Shown here: positions 33,256-41,366 of the stretch, piece after piece
Position numbering within the stretch: the stretch's first letter is position 1
How the letters are laid out: the number at the start of each line of letters is the position of its first letter
NCBI GenBank assembly: GCA_964461505.1
Contig: CAYWUW010000001.1
Coordinates: 62,001-126,000 of the forward strand
Origin: HK-STAS-PATE-42 sp964461505
Lineage (GTDB): Bacteria; Patescibacteriota; Saccharimonadia; Saccharimonadales; HK-STAS-PATE-42
Direction: 5' to 3'
Length of the DNA stretch: 64,000 nt
Position numbers and translations under genes: made by a program
The notes under the pieces: generated by a model
Database searches by the model: none
What the model was told of the DNA's origin: nothing
The model's input: only the letters and a program-made list of their open reading frames with translations

Positions 33256-34611
33256 TCATTTTTCTGTGATGTCGTGATCTCCTCTTTTGGTGTCGAAAGG
33301 GGCACCGGATTCATCTAAATGGAGGGTTAAATTCAAGGTTTCTTTGAGTAGCCTTCCGGCTTCCAGGGCTCTTGTTCTGAGGGTTGGGTGGACGGCAGTT
33401 GTTGAACGGAGCTCTAGCAAGTAAGTTAAGCCGGGCAAACCGCCGGTGACTTGGCATGGGATTCTGTAGCCCATTGGTATTGCATACTGGGCCAATCTTG
33501 GATCTATATTGCTCGTAGATATTCTGCTAGCAATGCTTCCGATTAGCCCCTGCGCTTCTGCCCTTAAATCTTCTGGCATTTGTTCTAGGTACCAAGGTTC
33601 GAACCCTAACTCAGTTCCAAGCAATGGCATGCGGATTGTTACGGCGCGGTGCCTTTGAATATCTCGGTAACTGGCAAAATCTAGCGGAAAACTTAAGCTT
33701 AAGGCTCCAAGCTCGTCGAGGAATTTTGGGAGTTCATTTTTGGCTAGACGTGAGGCCATTAGCCCTCGACACTTTTCAAGTTCTTCCCGATTAAGTTTAG
33801 TTAAGTCAATTCGGAGCTCTTCTGGCATACTTGCTGTATCGAGTAGGTACTTATCATTTAGCCATGCCTGAGTGTACGCCTCTTGCTCGGGGTATCTTTT
33901 TTGTGGATCAAATGAGTTTGGATGCGCCTGAACAAGAGCTGCTTCTAGGGAGTCTGCTATGGAGCGCACCTCCGGCAAAGGATGATTTCTTAGAATGAGT
34001 AGGCGATCTCTAGCTTGTCTTAAATCTACATTCCAAGCAACGTTGGTAGAGGCTCCGGCTGGCAGTAAGCTTCTTAAAATATCAAAAGCCCTAGCATTAA
34101 TTGCCTTTTCCCACTTGACACCTTCGTTGTTAACATCTGGGAACTGCTTTTTAAGGTGTTCGACTGTAGGTTCCATACCAGTGATGTATAGAGCTCTTAG
34201 CTCCTCTTGGATATTGCCTATAAGCCCAGTGTTTTTTGGAACTATAAAAGGTTGTTTACTGAAATCGATGTACCTGGTGGAGCATTCTTGGCCTCTGTAT
34301 AGCGGGTAGTCTTGGATTGCTTTCGCGGCGAGCATGCTAATTCCTTCTACAAAGATAGCTGTGTTACCACAATCTCCAATGCTACCATGACCATAGCCAA
34401 CATAAAACTGGGACATAAAGTCGCCACTGCCCTTTTCTGCCAGCTTTGCTAGGTGGCTAGCTATTCCCGCAGGGCTTCGAGAATGCAGTGCCATAAGCAT
34501 GGCTTGATCTTCTGGGCTGATCGTAGCGCCCGTACCAAGCACGAAGATTTGAGCGCCTTTTACTCCATTATCTACGGGAACTTCAGTGTGCTTTAGTGTT
34601 TCGGTGGCCAT
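33256..34611 (-). CDS. thyX: ThyX-like flavin-dependent thymidylate synthase, double-length
   Basis: ThyX makes dTMP from dUMP using FAD. This protein is 451 residues, about twice the usual ~230, and appears to hold two diverged ThyX modules in one chain. The first contains YGHGSIGDCGN (like GHESVLEH) and the tail of the signature, QECSTRYIDFS (ExSxRY), without RHR. The second contains DIQRHRAVTIRMPLL, with RHR but without ExSxRY. The split signature suggests a pseudo-dimer with complementary active sites. It lies 25 bp upstream of tmk in the same direction. ATG 34611. The family assignment is from motifs and operon position. Confidence 0.8.
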   Translation of the reverse strand: MATETLKHTEVPVDNGVKGAQIFVLGTGATISPEDQAMLMALHSRSPAGIASHLAKLAEKGSGDFMSQFYVGYGHGSIGDCGNTAIFVEGISMLAAKAIQDYPLYRGQECSTRYIDFSKQPFIVPKNTGLIGNIQEELRALYITGMEPTVEHLKKQFPDVNNEGVKWEKAINARAFDILRSLLPAGASTNVAWNVDLRQARDRLLILRNHPLPEVRSIADSLEAALVQAHPNSFDPQKRYPEQEAYTQAWLNDKYLLDTASMPEELRIDLTKLNREELEKCRGLMASRLAKNELPKFLDELGALSLSFPLDFASYRDIQRHRAVTIRMPLLGTELGFEPWYLEQMPEDLRAEAQGLIGSIASRISTSNIDPRLAQYAIPMGYRIPCQVTGGLPGLTYLLELRSTTAVHPTLRTRALEAGRLLKETLNLTLHLDESGAPFDTKRGDHDITEK

Positions 34612-34710
34612 AATCCTGTAGATCTTTTTTTAGCTCAACTTCGGCTTTCTTTTTTATTAAGCTTAATTGTAGTTTAGGTTTGGTGCTTCTGGCTAGGTTT
34701 GTTGTGAGGT

Positions 34711-35967
34711 TTATTTGGTTGAGTTTGTTTTGCGGGCGGTATGGCTACGGTGCACAAAAGCTAGGGCTACTAAAGGAGCCAGCATCAAGGCTGTAAATAG
34801 AGTTATAAGTGCTAGATTACCGGTTTTAGGGGCTTTGATTGTTGTGATTGTAGGATTGTCGTTTGTTGCTTTTGTAATGCCTATTTCAATAATCTTAAAT
34901 TTGTTAGCGCTTGGGTCAAAAGCGAGCCCCCATAAATTATCATCAGGCCCATTACGCAAATGTGTTACGTATAAAGCTGGAGGTGGTAGTTGATATGTTT
35001 GGTATGTTCCGTCTAGGCTTAAAGTTCCTATGGAACTTATTCCTCCAAACCAGATCTGGTTATCTTTTGCTAATATTAAATTGCTAGAAACCTGGCTCGA
35101 GCTTTCAAATTCTGTTACTTGGCCAGATGAATTGATGTTAGCAAAATATGATTTAAAGCCACTTTGACCTGCCTTGTTAGAAACTCCCCATAAGTTACTA
35201 TTGCTCTGAGAAGTTAAATTTGTGCCGACTGTAGTTCCTTGTTGCGTAGCATAAGTTTGGTAGTTTCCATCTGCCGAGATAGAACCAAAAACTTTATTTG
35301 AAGAGTGGTATGGTACACCGCTGAACAACAAACTTTCGTTTGGTCCAGCTTCTGCATTCATGACAAAACCAAAACCTTCAATGTTATATTGGTTTGTAAT
35401 GGTACCGTTTTGCGGGTTTATCTTAACTACTAAACCACTAGACTGAGTATCGCAGGTGTTAACATCACCTCCATAGCCCCACAAACTTCCGCTTGGTGTA
35501 AAAGTTAGCCCTGTAATGTTTTGAGGACAACCTGGTTCAAGATCTGGAATAGAATAAGAGTAATTAGTTATGGTGCCGTTAGGGCTTATCTTTCTTAAAT
35601 AACTAATCTTATTTTGAGTGTTTCCGGCAATATATTCAGCGGTGGTGAGCCAGATGTTATCTTGGCCATCTATAGATAATAAACCTAAAGTTTCTTGAGT
35701 GGTTTGAGGAGATGTGTCTACGGTGGTTAGAACTTGTTCTGTGAAGCTTTTATCTGATGTTTTAAATCTGACTATTTTATTTTCTGCCCGAACCATGTAG
35801 ACGATTTCTTTGTTAGAAGTGAATACAAAGTTAGAGGTAAGGCCATTAATGCTGCCTGTGCTGGCATCATAGACATTAACTGATGGAGCGGCTGCATTTA
35901 CTTTAGCCGCTAGTAGCAATGGGCTTAGTAATGCAATAAGAACTAAACTAAGTAGTTTTTTACTCAT
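34711..35967 (-). CDS. Secreted beta-propeller-like protein with APKTG sorting signal
   Basis: A signal peptide (residues ~1-26, LLSLVLIALLSPLLLAAKVNA) precedes ~350 residues of propeller-like repeats: DNIWLTTAEY, GSLWGYGGD, SNLWGVSNK, NQIWFGGIS, DNLWGLAFD recur at about 50-residue spacing, as in Vgb/NHL proteins. The C-terminus is a cell-wall sorting signal: APKTG, a hydrophobic stretch (LALITLFTALMLAPLVALAFV) and a basic tail. The sortase at 26391-27056 is a likely partner. Ligand unknown. The gene has no palindrome copy inside, only at both ends (34657 and 35985). Confidence 0.8.
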   Translation of the reverse strand: MSKKLLSLVLIALLSPLLLAAKVNAAAPSVNVYDASTGSINGLTSNFVFTSNKEIVYMVRAENKIVRFKTSDKSFTEQVLTTVDTSPQTTQETLGLLSIDGQDNIWLTTAEYIAGNTQNKISYLRKISPNGTITNYSYSIPDLEPGCPQNITGLTFTPSGSLWGYGGDVNTCDTQSSGLVVKINPQNGTITNQYNIEGFGFVMNAEAGPNESLLFSGVPYHSSNKVFGSISADGNYQTYATQQGTTVGTNLTSQSNSNLWGVSNKAGQSGFKSYFANINSSGQVTEFESSSQVSSNLILAKDNQIWFGGISSIGTLSLDGTYQTYQLPPPALYVTHLRNGPDDNLWGLAFDPSANKFKIIEIGITKATNDNPTITTIKAPKTGNLALITLFTALMLAPLVALAFVHRSHTARKTNSTK

Positions 35968-36124
35968 TTTTGGTATTTAAACTTAAGCTTAATTGTAGAT
36001 ATCCTCGGCTAATTCTGCAAGCGTTGTGGAGATTATCGCTATTTTGACTTCTTAATATTTTGATATCGTTATATAATAAACGAACGAGGAATGATCTTTC
36101 TACTTTAAGGAGGGTACAGAGATA

Positions 36125-36742
36125 ATGGATTCATCAACTTTAGGGGCTCTAAAGCCGCTTCTTGTTTTAGTAATTGGTTTGCCGGGTAGCGGCAAGAGCT
36201 TTTTTGCGCGGCAATTTGCCGAACATTACAAGTTCTTTTATATTGATAGCGGCCGCTATGAAGGAGAGTTAGAAGATTTAGGCTTAGAGAAAAAAGTTAT
36301 TGCTAATCTAGCTAAAAAGTTGGCGGTAGCTACATTTGGAGAGGCTCTAAAAAGCTTTAAGCACATTGTTTTGGAAGGTTCGTTTAGCTCTGCCAGAGAA
36401 AGAGAAGCTCTGTTACGAAAAGCACAGCAAGCTGGTTTTGAAGCTCTAGTTGTGTGGGTTCAAACAGATACAGAAACTGCCGCTGAGCGTGCCTTAAAAA
36501 GAGATCGTCGTAGGCAAGATGATAAAAATTCTATGAGTATTGATGATCAGGAATTCAAAGCGCAAATGATGAGCTTCGAAAAGCCGAATCCTGCTAAAGA
36601 ACCAACCGTTGTGGTTAGCGGAAAGCATGATTTTAGAAGTCAAGATCTGATTGTTTTAAAAAAGATTGCAGCAGTTTATGTTAAAAAAGTTTCGGGCGAA
36701 GGAGCCACGGCGTTAAATAAATCTAAAAAGATTATTCGCTAA
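36125..36742 (+). CDS. P-loop kinase-like protein
   Basis: A 205-residue AAA_33-type ATP-binding protein: Walker A VIGLPGSGKSFFARQ (residues ~17-31), a central DSGRYEGEL and the late VQTDTETAAERALKRDRRRQDDK. Small kinases of this type phosphorylate sugars, nucleosides or RNA ends; the substrate is unknown. A strong AAGGAGGG Shine-Dalgarno lies 9-10 nt before ATG 36125, in contrast to leaderless neighbours. The gene ends just before TAAGCTTAAG. Confidence 0.8.
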   Translation: MDSSTLGALKPLLVLVIGLPGSGKSFFARQFAEHYKFFYIDSGRYEGELEDLGLEKKVIANLAKKLAVATFGEALKSFKHIVLEGSFSSAREREALLRKAQQAGFEALVVWVQTDTETAAERALKRDRRRQDDKNSMSIDDQEFKAQMMSFEKPNPAKEPTVVVSGKHDFRSQDLIVLKKIAAVYVKKVSGEGATALNKSKKIIR

Positions 36743-36826
36743 GCTTAAGCCGTACCCTTCATCGATAATCAGTCATCGATAATCTGTAATCTATAATTCT
36801 GGCTAAGCTTAATTCTAAATTAAAAT
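36743..36826. repeat. Short tandem-like ATCGATAATC repeat with two palindromes
   Basis: CATCGATAATCAGT and CATCGATAATCTGT occur in tandem (about 36758-36785), followed by a degenerate third copy (AATCTATAATT). The block is bracketed by TAAGCTTA copies at both ends. Confidence 0.6.
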
Positions 36827-37558
36827 ATGAGTTTAGATCTTAAACAAAAAATAGTTATCGAAGGTGTGGGCGAAGTTCTGGTTAAAAGGCGTCGTGGCCA
36901 AAAGCGAACTACTTTGAGAATATCTCAAAAAGGAGATGTTGTGATTGGCACAAACTACTCTACTCCGCTTTATGCAATTAAGAAGTTTGTAAGCGACCAG
37001 GCGGCTTGGGTGGCCGAAACTAAGCTTAAGCAAGGTTTGGATAGAGAGATTAAAATTTACGATGGGCAAAGGTTGGCTGCTGGAATCATCTTTAAAATTA
37101 AGTTTAGTAATTTAGGATTTTCGGCTAAATATGTTAGTAAAGATGGGCAGATTAAGCTTAGCGGATTGGTTGAAGATGATGCGATTGTTGTTTCTAAGGC
37201 GAGTAGAAAACTTTTAGAAAAAGAGGTGATTAAAGCTTTAAGAAGTGAAGCCAAAAAAGTTTTGCCAATTAAGCTTAAAGAGTTGGCTGAGGCGAGTTCC
37301 AAAAAATATAAAAACGTGACAATTCGGAATACTTCGAGCAGATGGGGTTCTTGCACTGCTGATAATTCGATTAATTTAAGTTTATGGTTGATGATTTTAC
37401 CAACTAAGTTGATTGATTATGTGCTGATTCACGAATTGGCACACACAGTTTACAAAAATCATCAAAAAGAATTTTGGCTAGAGGTTGAAAGGTGGGTTCC
37501 AGATTATAAAGAAAGGCGTAAAAAGCTGAAGAGCTATTCGGCGCAAATTTGGTGGTAA
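36827..37558 (+). CDS. DUF45/YgjP-like metallopeptidase
   Basis: The family signature is clear: RISQKGDVVIGTN near the start, RNTSSRWGSCTADNSINLSLWLMILP, then the zinc motif DYVLIHELAHTVYKNHQKEFW (HExxH with a downstream His). Length 243 is normal. These proteins are SprT-like zinc peptidases with roles proposed in DNA-repair or protein turnover; the exact role is not known. ATG 36827 lies a few nt behind TAAAAT. Four palindromes fall in the gene. Confidence 0.9.
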   Translation: MSLDLKQKIVIEGVGEVLVKRRRGQKRTTLRISQKGDVVIGTNYSTPLYAIKKFVSDQAAWVAETKLKQGLDREIKIYDGQRLAAGIIFKIKFSNLGFSAKYVSKDGQIKLSGLVEDDAIVVSKASRKLLEKEVIKALRSEAKKVLPIKLKELAEASSKKYKNVTIRNTSSRWGSCTADNSINLSLWLMILPTKLIDYVLIHELAHTVYKNHQKEFWLEVERWVPDYKERRKKLKSYSAQIWW

Positions 37559-37597
37559 TTTTTGTGCTAGAATTAAGCTTAAGCTTAATTGCAAGAG

Positions 37598-38401
37598 ATG
37601 AAAACTAAGATATTTAATAAGAGTTCTGGTGGGATCAACATTTTAAGATCTAAAATAGTTTATTCGTATGCTACGGTTTCGAGCATCTTTTTTGGCGGAA
37701 TCTTTATTCTTTTTGGAAAAGATTATTTGATTGATTCAGGAAGAATTGTATTTATAATCTGCACGGTTCTGGCGGTTTCTTTAATAACGTTTACTTTTAT
37801 TAAGTTGCAGGCGCGTTTTGTTGCGGCGGCGACAGAACTAAGAAGAACAGCAGAAGAAGAAGAATTTGAGAGGAACCGAACTCTAACCTTAATTAACAGC
37901 ATTAAAGATGCGGTGATTTTGGTGGATGAGGCTGGCTACGTTCTTCTTTATAATGCTGCAACTTTAGATTTGTTGGATACTAATGTTGGAATTAGCCGTA
38001 AGCCGATTAAAGAGGTGATTAAATCGGAATCAGACCCGAGCTTTGACATTTTGGAAAGCATGAAGAAGATTCGAGGTTCGTTGGAGGTTCCGTATAAAAG
38101 GCTTTCTAAAGCTGGTGAAATTCTAGATCTTAAAATTACTATCTCTAGAGCTAAAAGTGGTTACGGAAAAATTGGAATGCGCGGCTTTGTGGTGGTAATT
38201 AAAAAGAATGAAGAATCTGGATCTGCTGGTTTTAATCTTAAAGATTTGCATGATCTTAAAAATAGTTTTGCGGCGCTAGAAGGTGGAATTGAGAATGCTA
38301 TTTTGATGCTCAGCAAAAATAATAGTGAGGGTGCTAAAAAAGCGTTGGAAGGTTCTGCTAAGGTGGCGGTTGATTTTAAAACTAGGGCATTCAAAAAGTA
38401 A
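37598..38401 (+). CDS. Membrane PAS-domain protein with DHp-like helix, no kinase domain
   Basis: Two membrane helices at about residues 23-45 and 49-71 (STVSSIFFGGIFILF; IVFIICTVLAVSLITFTFI) are followed by a linker and a PAS domain (NRTLTLINSIKDAVILVDEAGYVLLYN). The end, KDLHDLKNSFAALEGGIENAI, resembles a histidine phosphotransfer helix (H-D-L-K-N). There the protein stops: no ATPase domain follows and the next gene is on the other strand. It is thus a truncated sensor kinase, or a sensor that works with a partner. ATG 37598 is preferred over TTG 37589. A double palindrome lies just upstream. Confidence 0.75.
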   Translation: MKTKIFNKSSGGINILRSKIVYSYATVSSIFFGGIFILFGKDYLIDSGRIVFIICTVLAVSLITFTFIKLQARFVAAATELRRTAEEEEFERNRTLTLINSIKDAVILVDEAGYVLLYNAATLDLLDTNVGISRKPIKEVIKSESDPSFDILESMKKIRGSLEVPYKRLSKAGEILDLKITISRAKSGYGKIGMRGFVVVIKKNEESGSAGFNLKDLHDLKNSFAALEGGIENAILMLSKNNSEGAKKALEGSAKVAVDFKTRAFKK

Positions 38402-38486
38402 GCAAAGCAAAATCTTGTACCTCTAAGCTTAAGTGGTGGAAGCTGCAGAATCTGGTTTTAGAGCATACAGAAATAGTAACTTAAGC

Positions 38487-41003
38487 TTAAGAAAGATGGA
38501 TGGAATTTTGGTAAAGCTCGGCTTTTACTGCTCTGCTTTTTTTAAGCTTAGCTAAATTAAGGCCGATGATTTTATCGGTAAGTTCTTTAGAAATTTCAAC
38601 ACGAATGCCGCGAACTCCTTTTTTAGGGTCATATTTGTTGCTGAAATATTCGGCAAGGCTAGAATCAAGTTGGAGTTCTATATTGGCCGGCCCTGCTTTA
38701 AGCTTATGCTTTAGTTCTTGAAGTTCTTTTTTGATAATTTTTTGAAGATCGGTTTTTTGTAGAGCTTTAAAAGGCAGAACGGCATCAAAGCGGTTGATGA
38801 GTTCTGGGCGCATAACTTTTGCAAGTTCGGTATGCATAACTTCTTCTAGTTCTTGATCGCTAGAACTTGTAGTAAAGCCAAGGTTGGTTCCATGTAGAGA
38901 ACGTTCGGAACCGATATTGCTAGTAAGCATAATAACAGTATTTTTAAAGCTTACAACTTCGCCTTTGGCAGAGCTGAGCTGGCCATCTTCTAAAATTTGT
39001 AATAGTAAGTTCATTACTTGTGGATGGGCTTTTTCTATCTCATCAAATAGAACTAAACTGTAGGGTTTTCGGCGGACGCGTTCTAGTAGTTCGGAATCTT
39101 CTTCGTAGCCAATGTAACCGGCAGGAGATCCGATAAGTCTAGCGGCGGTATGGCTCTGGCTGAATTCGCTCATATCTAACTTAATTAAGCTAGATTGGTC
39201 GGCAAAAAGTTCGGTAGCGAGTCTGCGGGCAAGTTCTGTTTTGCCAACTCCACTGGGGCCCATGGCAATAAAGCTAGCAAGAGGTCGATCGCTGTTATTT
39301 AAGCCTAGTTGTGAGCGGTTTAGAATCTGGCTAACTCGCTTAATGGCGTAACTTTGGCCGACGATGTTAGCACTTAAGTTTTGTTCTAGCTTGCTTAAGT
39401 TTAGGATAGAACTTTTGGATGGCTGGATGCGATCTTCTGGAATGTTGGTGATAGCAGAAAGTGAATGGATGAGATGTTTGGTGGTTAGTTTTGGCCAGTT
39501 TGGTTTGGTGTGTTTAGATTTTTGGAGTTCTTGTTCGGCAAGTTCTTTGCTAGCTTTAAGCTTAGCGGCAAGCGTGTAATCTTCTTTGGCTAGAGCTTGT
39601 TCTAAGTTGCTGTTAATTTCGGCCAATTCTTTTTTAAGCTTAGCGCTAGCCTGCTTTGTTTGTTGGTTTTTAGAACCAGAAGTTAAGCTTAGTTTGGCAG
39701 AGGCTTCATCTAGCAAATCGAAGGCTTTATCTGGCAAAAAGCGTTCTTGAATATAGCGAGTGCTGAGTTCTACGGCCTCTAGCATGGTAGAACTAGGAAT
39801 ACGCACTTGGTGGTGGTTTTGGAGGTTTTCGCGGCTGATAAGCAGCATGTGGTAAGCCTCGTTTTTGGTGGGTTCTTGTAAATCTATTGGTTGCAATCGG
39901 CGAGCGAGGGCACGATCTTTTTTGATGTATTTGTTGTATTCTTCTCTGGTGGTAGCTCCAATAACTTGAAGTGCGTTTCTTGCAAGAGCTGGCTTTAAGA
40001 TGTTGCCCGCATCGAGCCCGCCTTCGGCTCCGCCGGCTCCGCTGAGCATGTGAATTTCATCGATAAACAAAATAACATTCTTTTTTTTGGAGGCTTCTTT
40101 GATGATGGCTTTAAGGCGTTCTTCAAAATCTCCACGATATCTGCTGCCAGCGATTGTGTCGGCGAGATCTATATTAATAATTTGTTTATTTTTAAGAAAT
40201 TCTGGAACTGAGCCTTCTTCTATTTTTTGAGCAAGACCTTCAACTAGCGCGGTTTTGCCGACTCCGGGTTCGCCAATTAAAACTGGATTGTTTTTTTGGC
40301 GACGGCCTAAAATAATCGACATTCTTTCAAGCTGTGCTTCGCGCCCGTACAGAGGATCTAGCTTGCCTTTTTTGGCTTGGTTGTTGAGGTTGGTTCCAAA
40401 AAATTCTAAAGCTGATTTTTGGCGAGATTTAAGCTTAGGTTCGGCCTTTGTTTGTTCTGGCGAAGCTTGCGATTGATTGTTTGGTTCGGAAAGATCTGCA
40501 GAGCTTTGCTCGTCATGTACGTCACGCCCGTCAAGATCATTCTTTTGATTGATTAAATAATCTTCTAGTTTATCGATAAGTTCATCTTTAATAATTCCGC
40601 TAAGCTGGAGCGTTTTGGTAAGTTGATCGTTAGCTTGAATAAGCACAGAAAATAAGAGGTGCTCGGTTCCGCAGCGGTTTTTTTGAAAAGCTTCGGCAAC
40701 TTCGATTCCTCCTTCAAGAATTTTTTGGATGTTTGGTTCGATGATGCTGGTAATAATTCTTGGTGGCCCTGTTAAAATGGTGTTGGCGGCGCCAAGGGTG
40801 AGTTCTAGCCTTTTGGGGTCGATTCCGGTTTGAGAAATTATTTTGAAGGCGGTCGAATTCTGGTTGGTAATTAAGCCTAGTAGAATATGTTTTTCGGTGA
40901 GCTTGCCTTCTTTAGAACTAAGCGCAATCTGAAAAGCTCTAGCGAGGCTTTCTTTGGCGTTATCTGTTAGCCGTGAAGATATGTCGGTTTGTGAAAATAT
41001 CAT
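38487..41003 (-). CDS. clpC: ClpC-type AAA+ unfoldase
   Basis: An N-terminal double Clp_N domain (residues ~10-145), AAA1 with GEPGVGKTALVEG and DEIHMLSGAG, a middle region with a UVR-like EQALAKEDYTLAAKLKASKE, and AAA2 with GPSGVGKTELARR, DEIEKAHP and LTSNIGSE. Together with ClpP such proteins unfold and degrade substrates. Length 838 and the UVR-like segment favour ClpC over ClpB, which would have a long coiled-coil middle domain. The promoter carries a CIRCE operator, so HrcA-controlled heat-shock regulation is expected. ATG 41003. Confidence 0.95.
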   Translation of the reverse strand: MIFSQTDISSRLTDNAKESLARAFQIALSSKEGKLTEKHILLGLITNQNSTAFKIISQTGIDPKRLELTLGAANTILTGPPRIITSIIEPNIQKILEGGIEVAEAFQKNRCGTEHLLFSVLIQANDQLTKTLQLSGIIKDELIDKLEDYLINQKNDLDGRDVHDEQSSADLSEPNNQSQASPEQTKAEPKLKSRQKSALEFFGTNLNNQAKKGKLDPLYGREAQLERMSIILGRRQKNNPVLIGEPGVGKTALVEGLAQKIEEGSVPEFLKNKQIINIDLADTIAGSRYRGDFEERLKAIIKEASKKKNVILFIDEIHMLSGAGGAEGGLDAGNILKPALARNALQVIGATTREEYNKYIKKDRALARRLQPIDLQEPTKNEAYHMLLISRENLQNHHQVRIPSSTMLEAVELSTRYIQERFLPDKAFDLLDEASAKLSLTSGSKNQQTKQASAKLKKELAEINSNLEQALAKEDYTLAAKLKASKELAEQELQKSKHTKPNWPKLTTKHLIHSLSAITNIPEDRIQPSKSSILNLSKLEQNLSANIVGQSYAIKRVSQILNRSQLGLNNSDRPLASFIAMGPSGVGKTELARRLATELFADQSSLIKLDMSEFSQSHTAARLIGSPAGYIGYEEDSELLERVRRKPYSLVLFDEIEKAHPQVMNLLLQILEDGQLSSAKGEVVSFKNTVIMLTSNIGSERSLHGTNLGFTTSSSDQELEEVMHTELAKVMRPELINRFDAVLPFKALQKTDLQKIIKKELQELKHKLKAGPANIELQLDSSLAEYFSNKYDPKKGVRGIRVEISKELTDKIIGLNLAKLKKSRAVKAELYQNSIHLS

Positions 41004-41033
41004 TTGCTCTATTTTTTCGTTCTGCTCTCTTTA

Positions 41034-41075
41034 ACCTAAGCTTAAGTATAGCAGATTTAGCACTTAAGGCAAGAG
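41034..41075 (-). promoter_or_regulatory. clpC promoter with palindrome
   Basis: Read on the minus strand, TTGCCT (in the CIRCE spacer), 16 nt, TATACT, then TAAGCTTAGG. The -35 lies within the operator and the palindrome starts right behind the -10. Confidence 0.65.
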
Positions 41076-41083
41076 AGTGCTAA
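41057..41083. promoter_or_regulatory. CIRCE operator (HrcA binding site)
   Basis: TTAGCACTT-N9-GAGTGCTAA, one mismatch from the consensus TTAGCACTC-N9-GAGTGCTAA. It overlaps the clpC -35 region. Confidence 0.95.
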
Positions 41084-41118
41084 ATGTGGAGATTGTAGCT
41101 ATTTTCGAGCTTTTAAAC

Positions 41119-41352
41119 TTAAGCTTTGAGGGCTTGTTCTAGAGCTGGCCGATCGAAGCCGACTATATAGTGTTCTCCAACCTTGGTAACGGGAACTCCC
41201 ATTTGCTTGGTGGCAGCAATAACCTCTTTGGCGGCTTCTTGATCTGCTTCGATATCAACTTCTTTAAATTCTAAGTTCTGTTCTTTAAGCCAAGCCTTTA
41301 GTTGGTGGCAAAAGCTACACCATGATGTGCTGTAAACGGTAATATCCTTCAT
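41119..41352 (-). CDS. Glutaredoxin-like protein
   Basis: A 77-residue thioredoxin-fold protein with redox motif STSWCSFCHQLK (CxxC at residues 12-15), the cis-Pro region MGVPVTKVG and GFDRPALEQAL. It is the NrdH/YruB-type glutaredoxin, a small dithiol reductant. It follows clpC in the same direction and could serve a general stress or ribonucleotide reductase role. ATG 41352 with TAAT-rich upstream; an AGGAG Shine-Dalgarno lies 7-8 nt before it. Confidence 0.9.
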   Translation of the reverse strand: MKDITVYSTSWCSFCHQLKAWLKEQNLEFKEVDIEADQEAAKEVIAATKQMGVPVTKVGEHYIVGFDRPALEQALKA

Positions 41353-41366
41353 TCTAAATTAATCTC

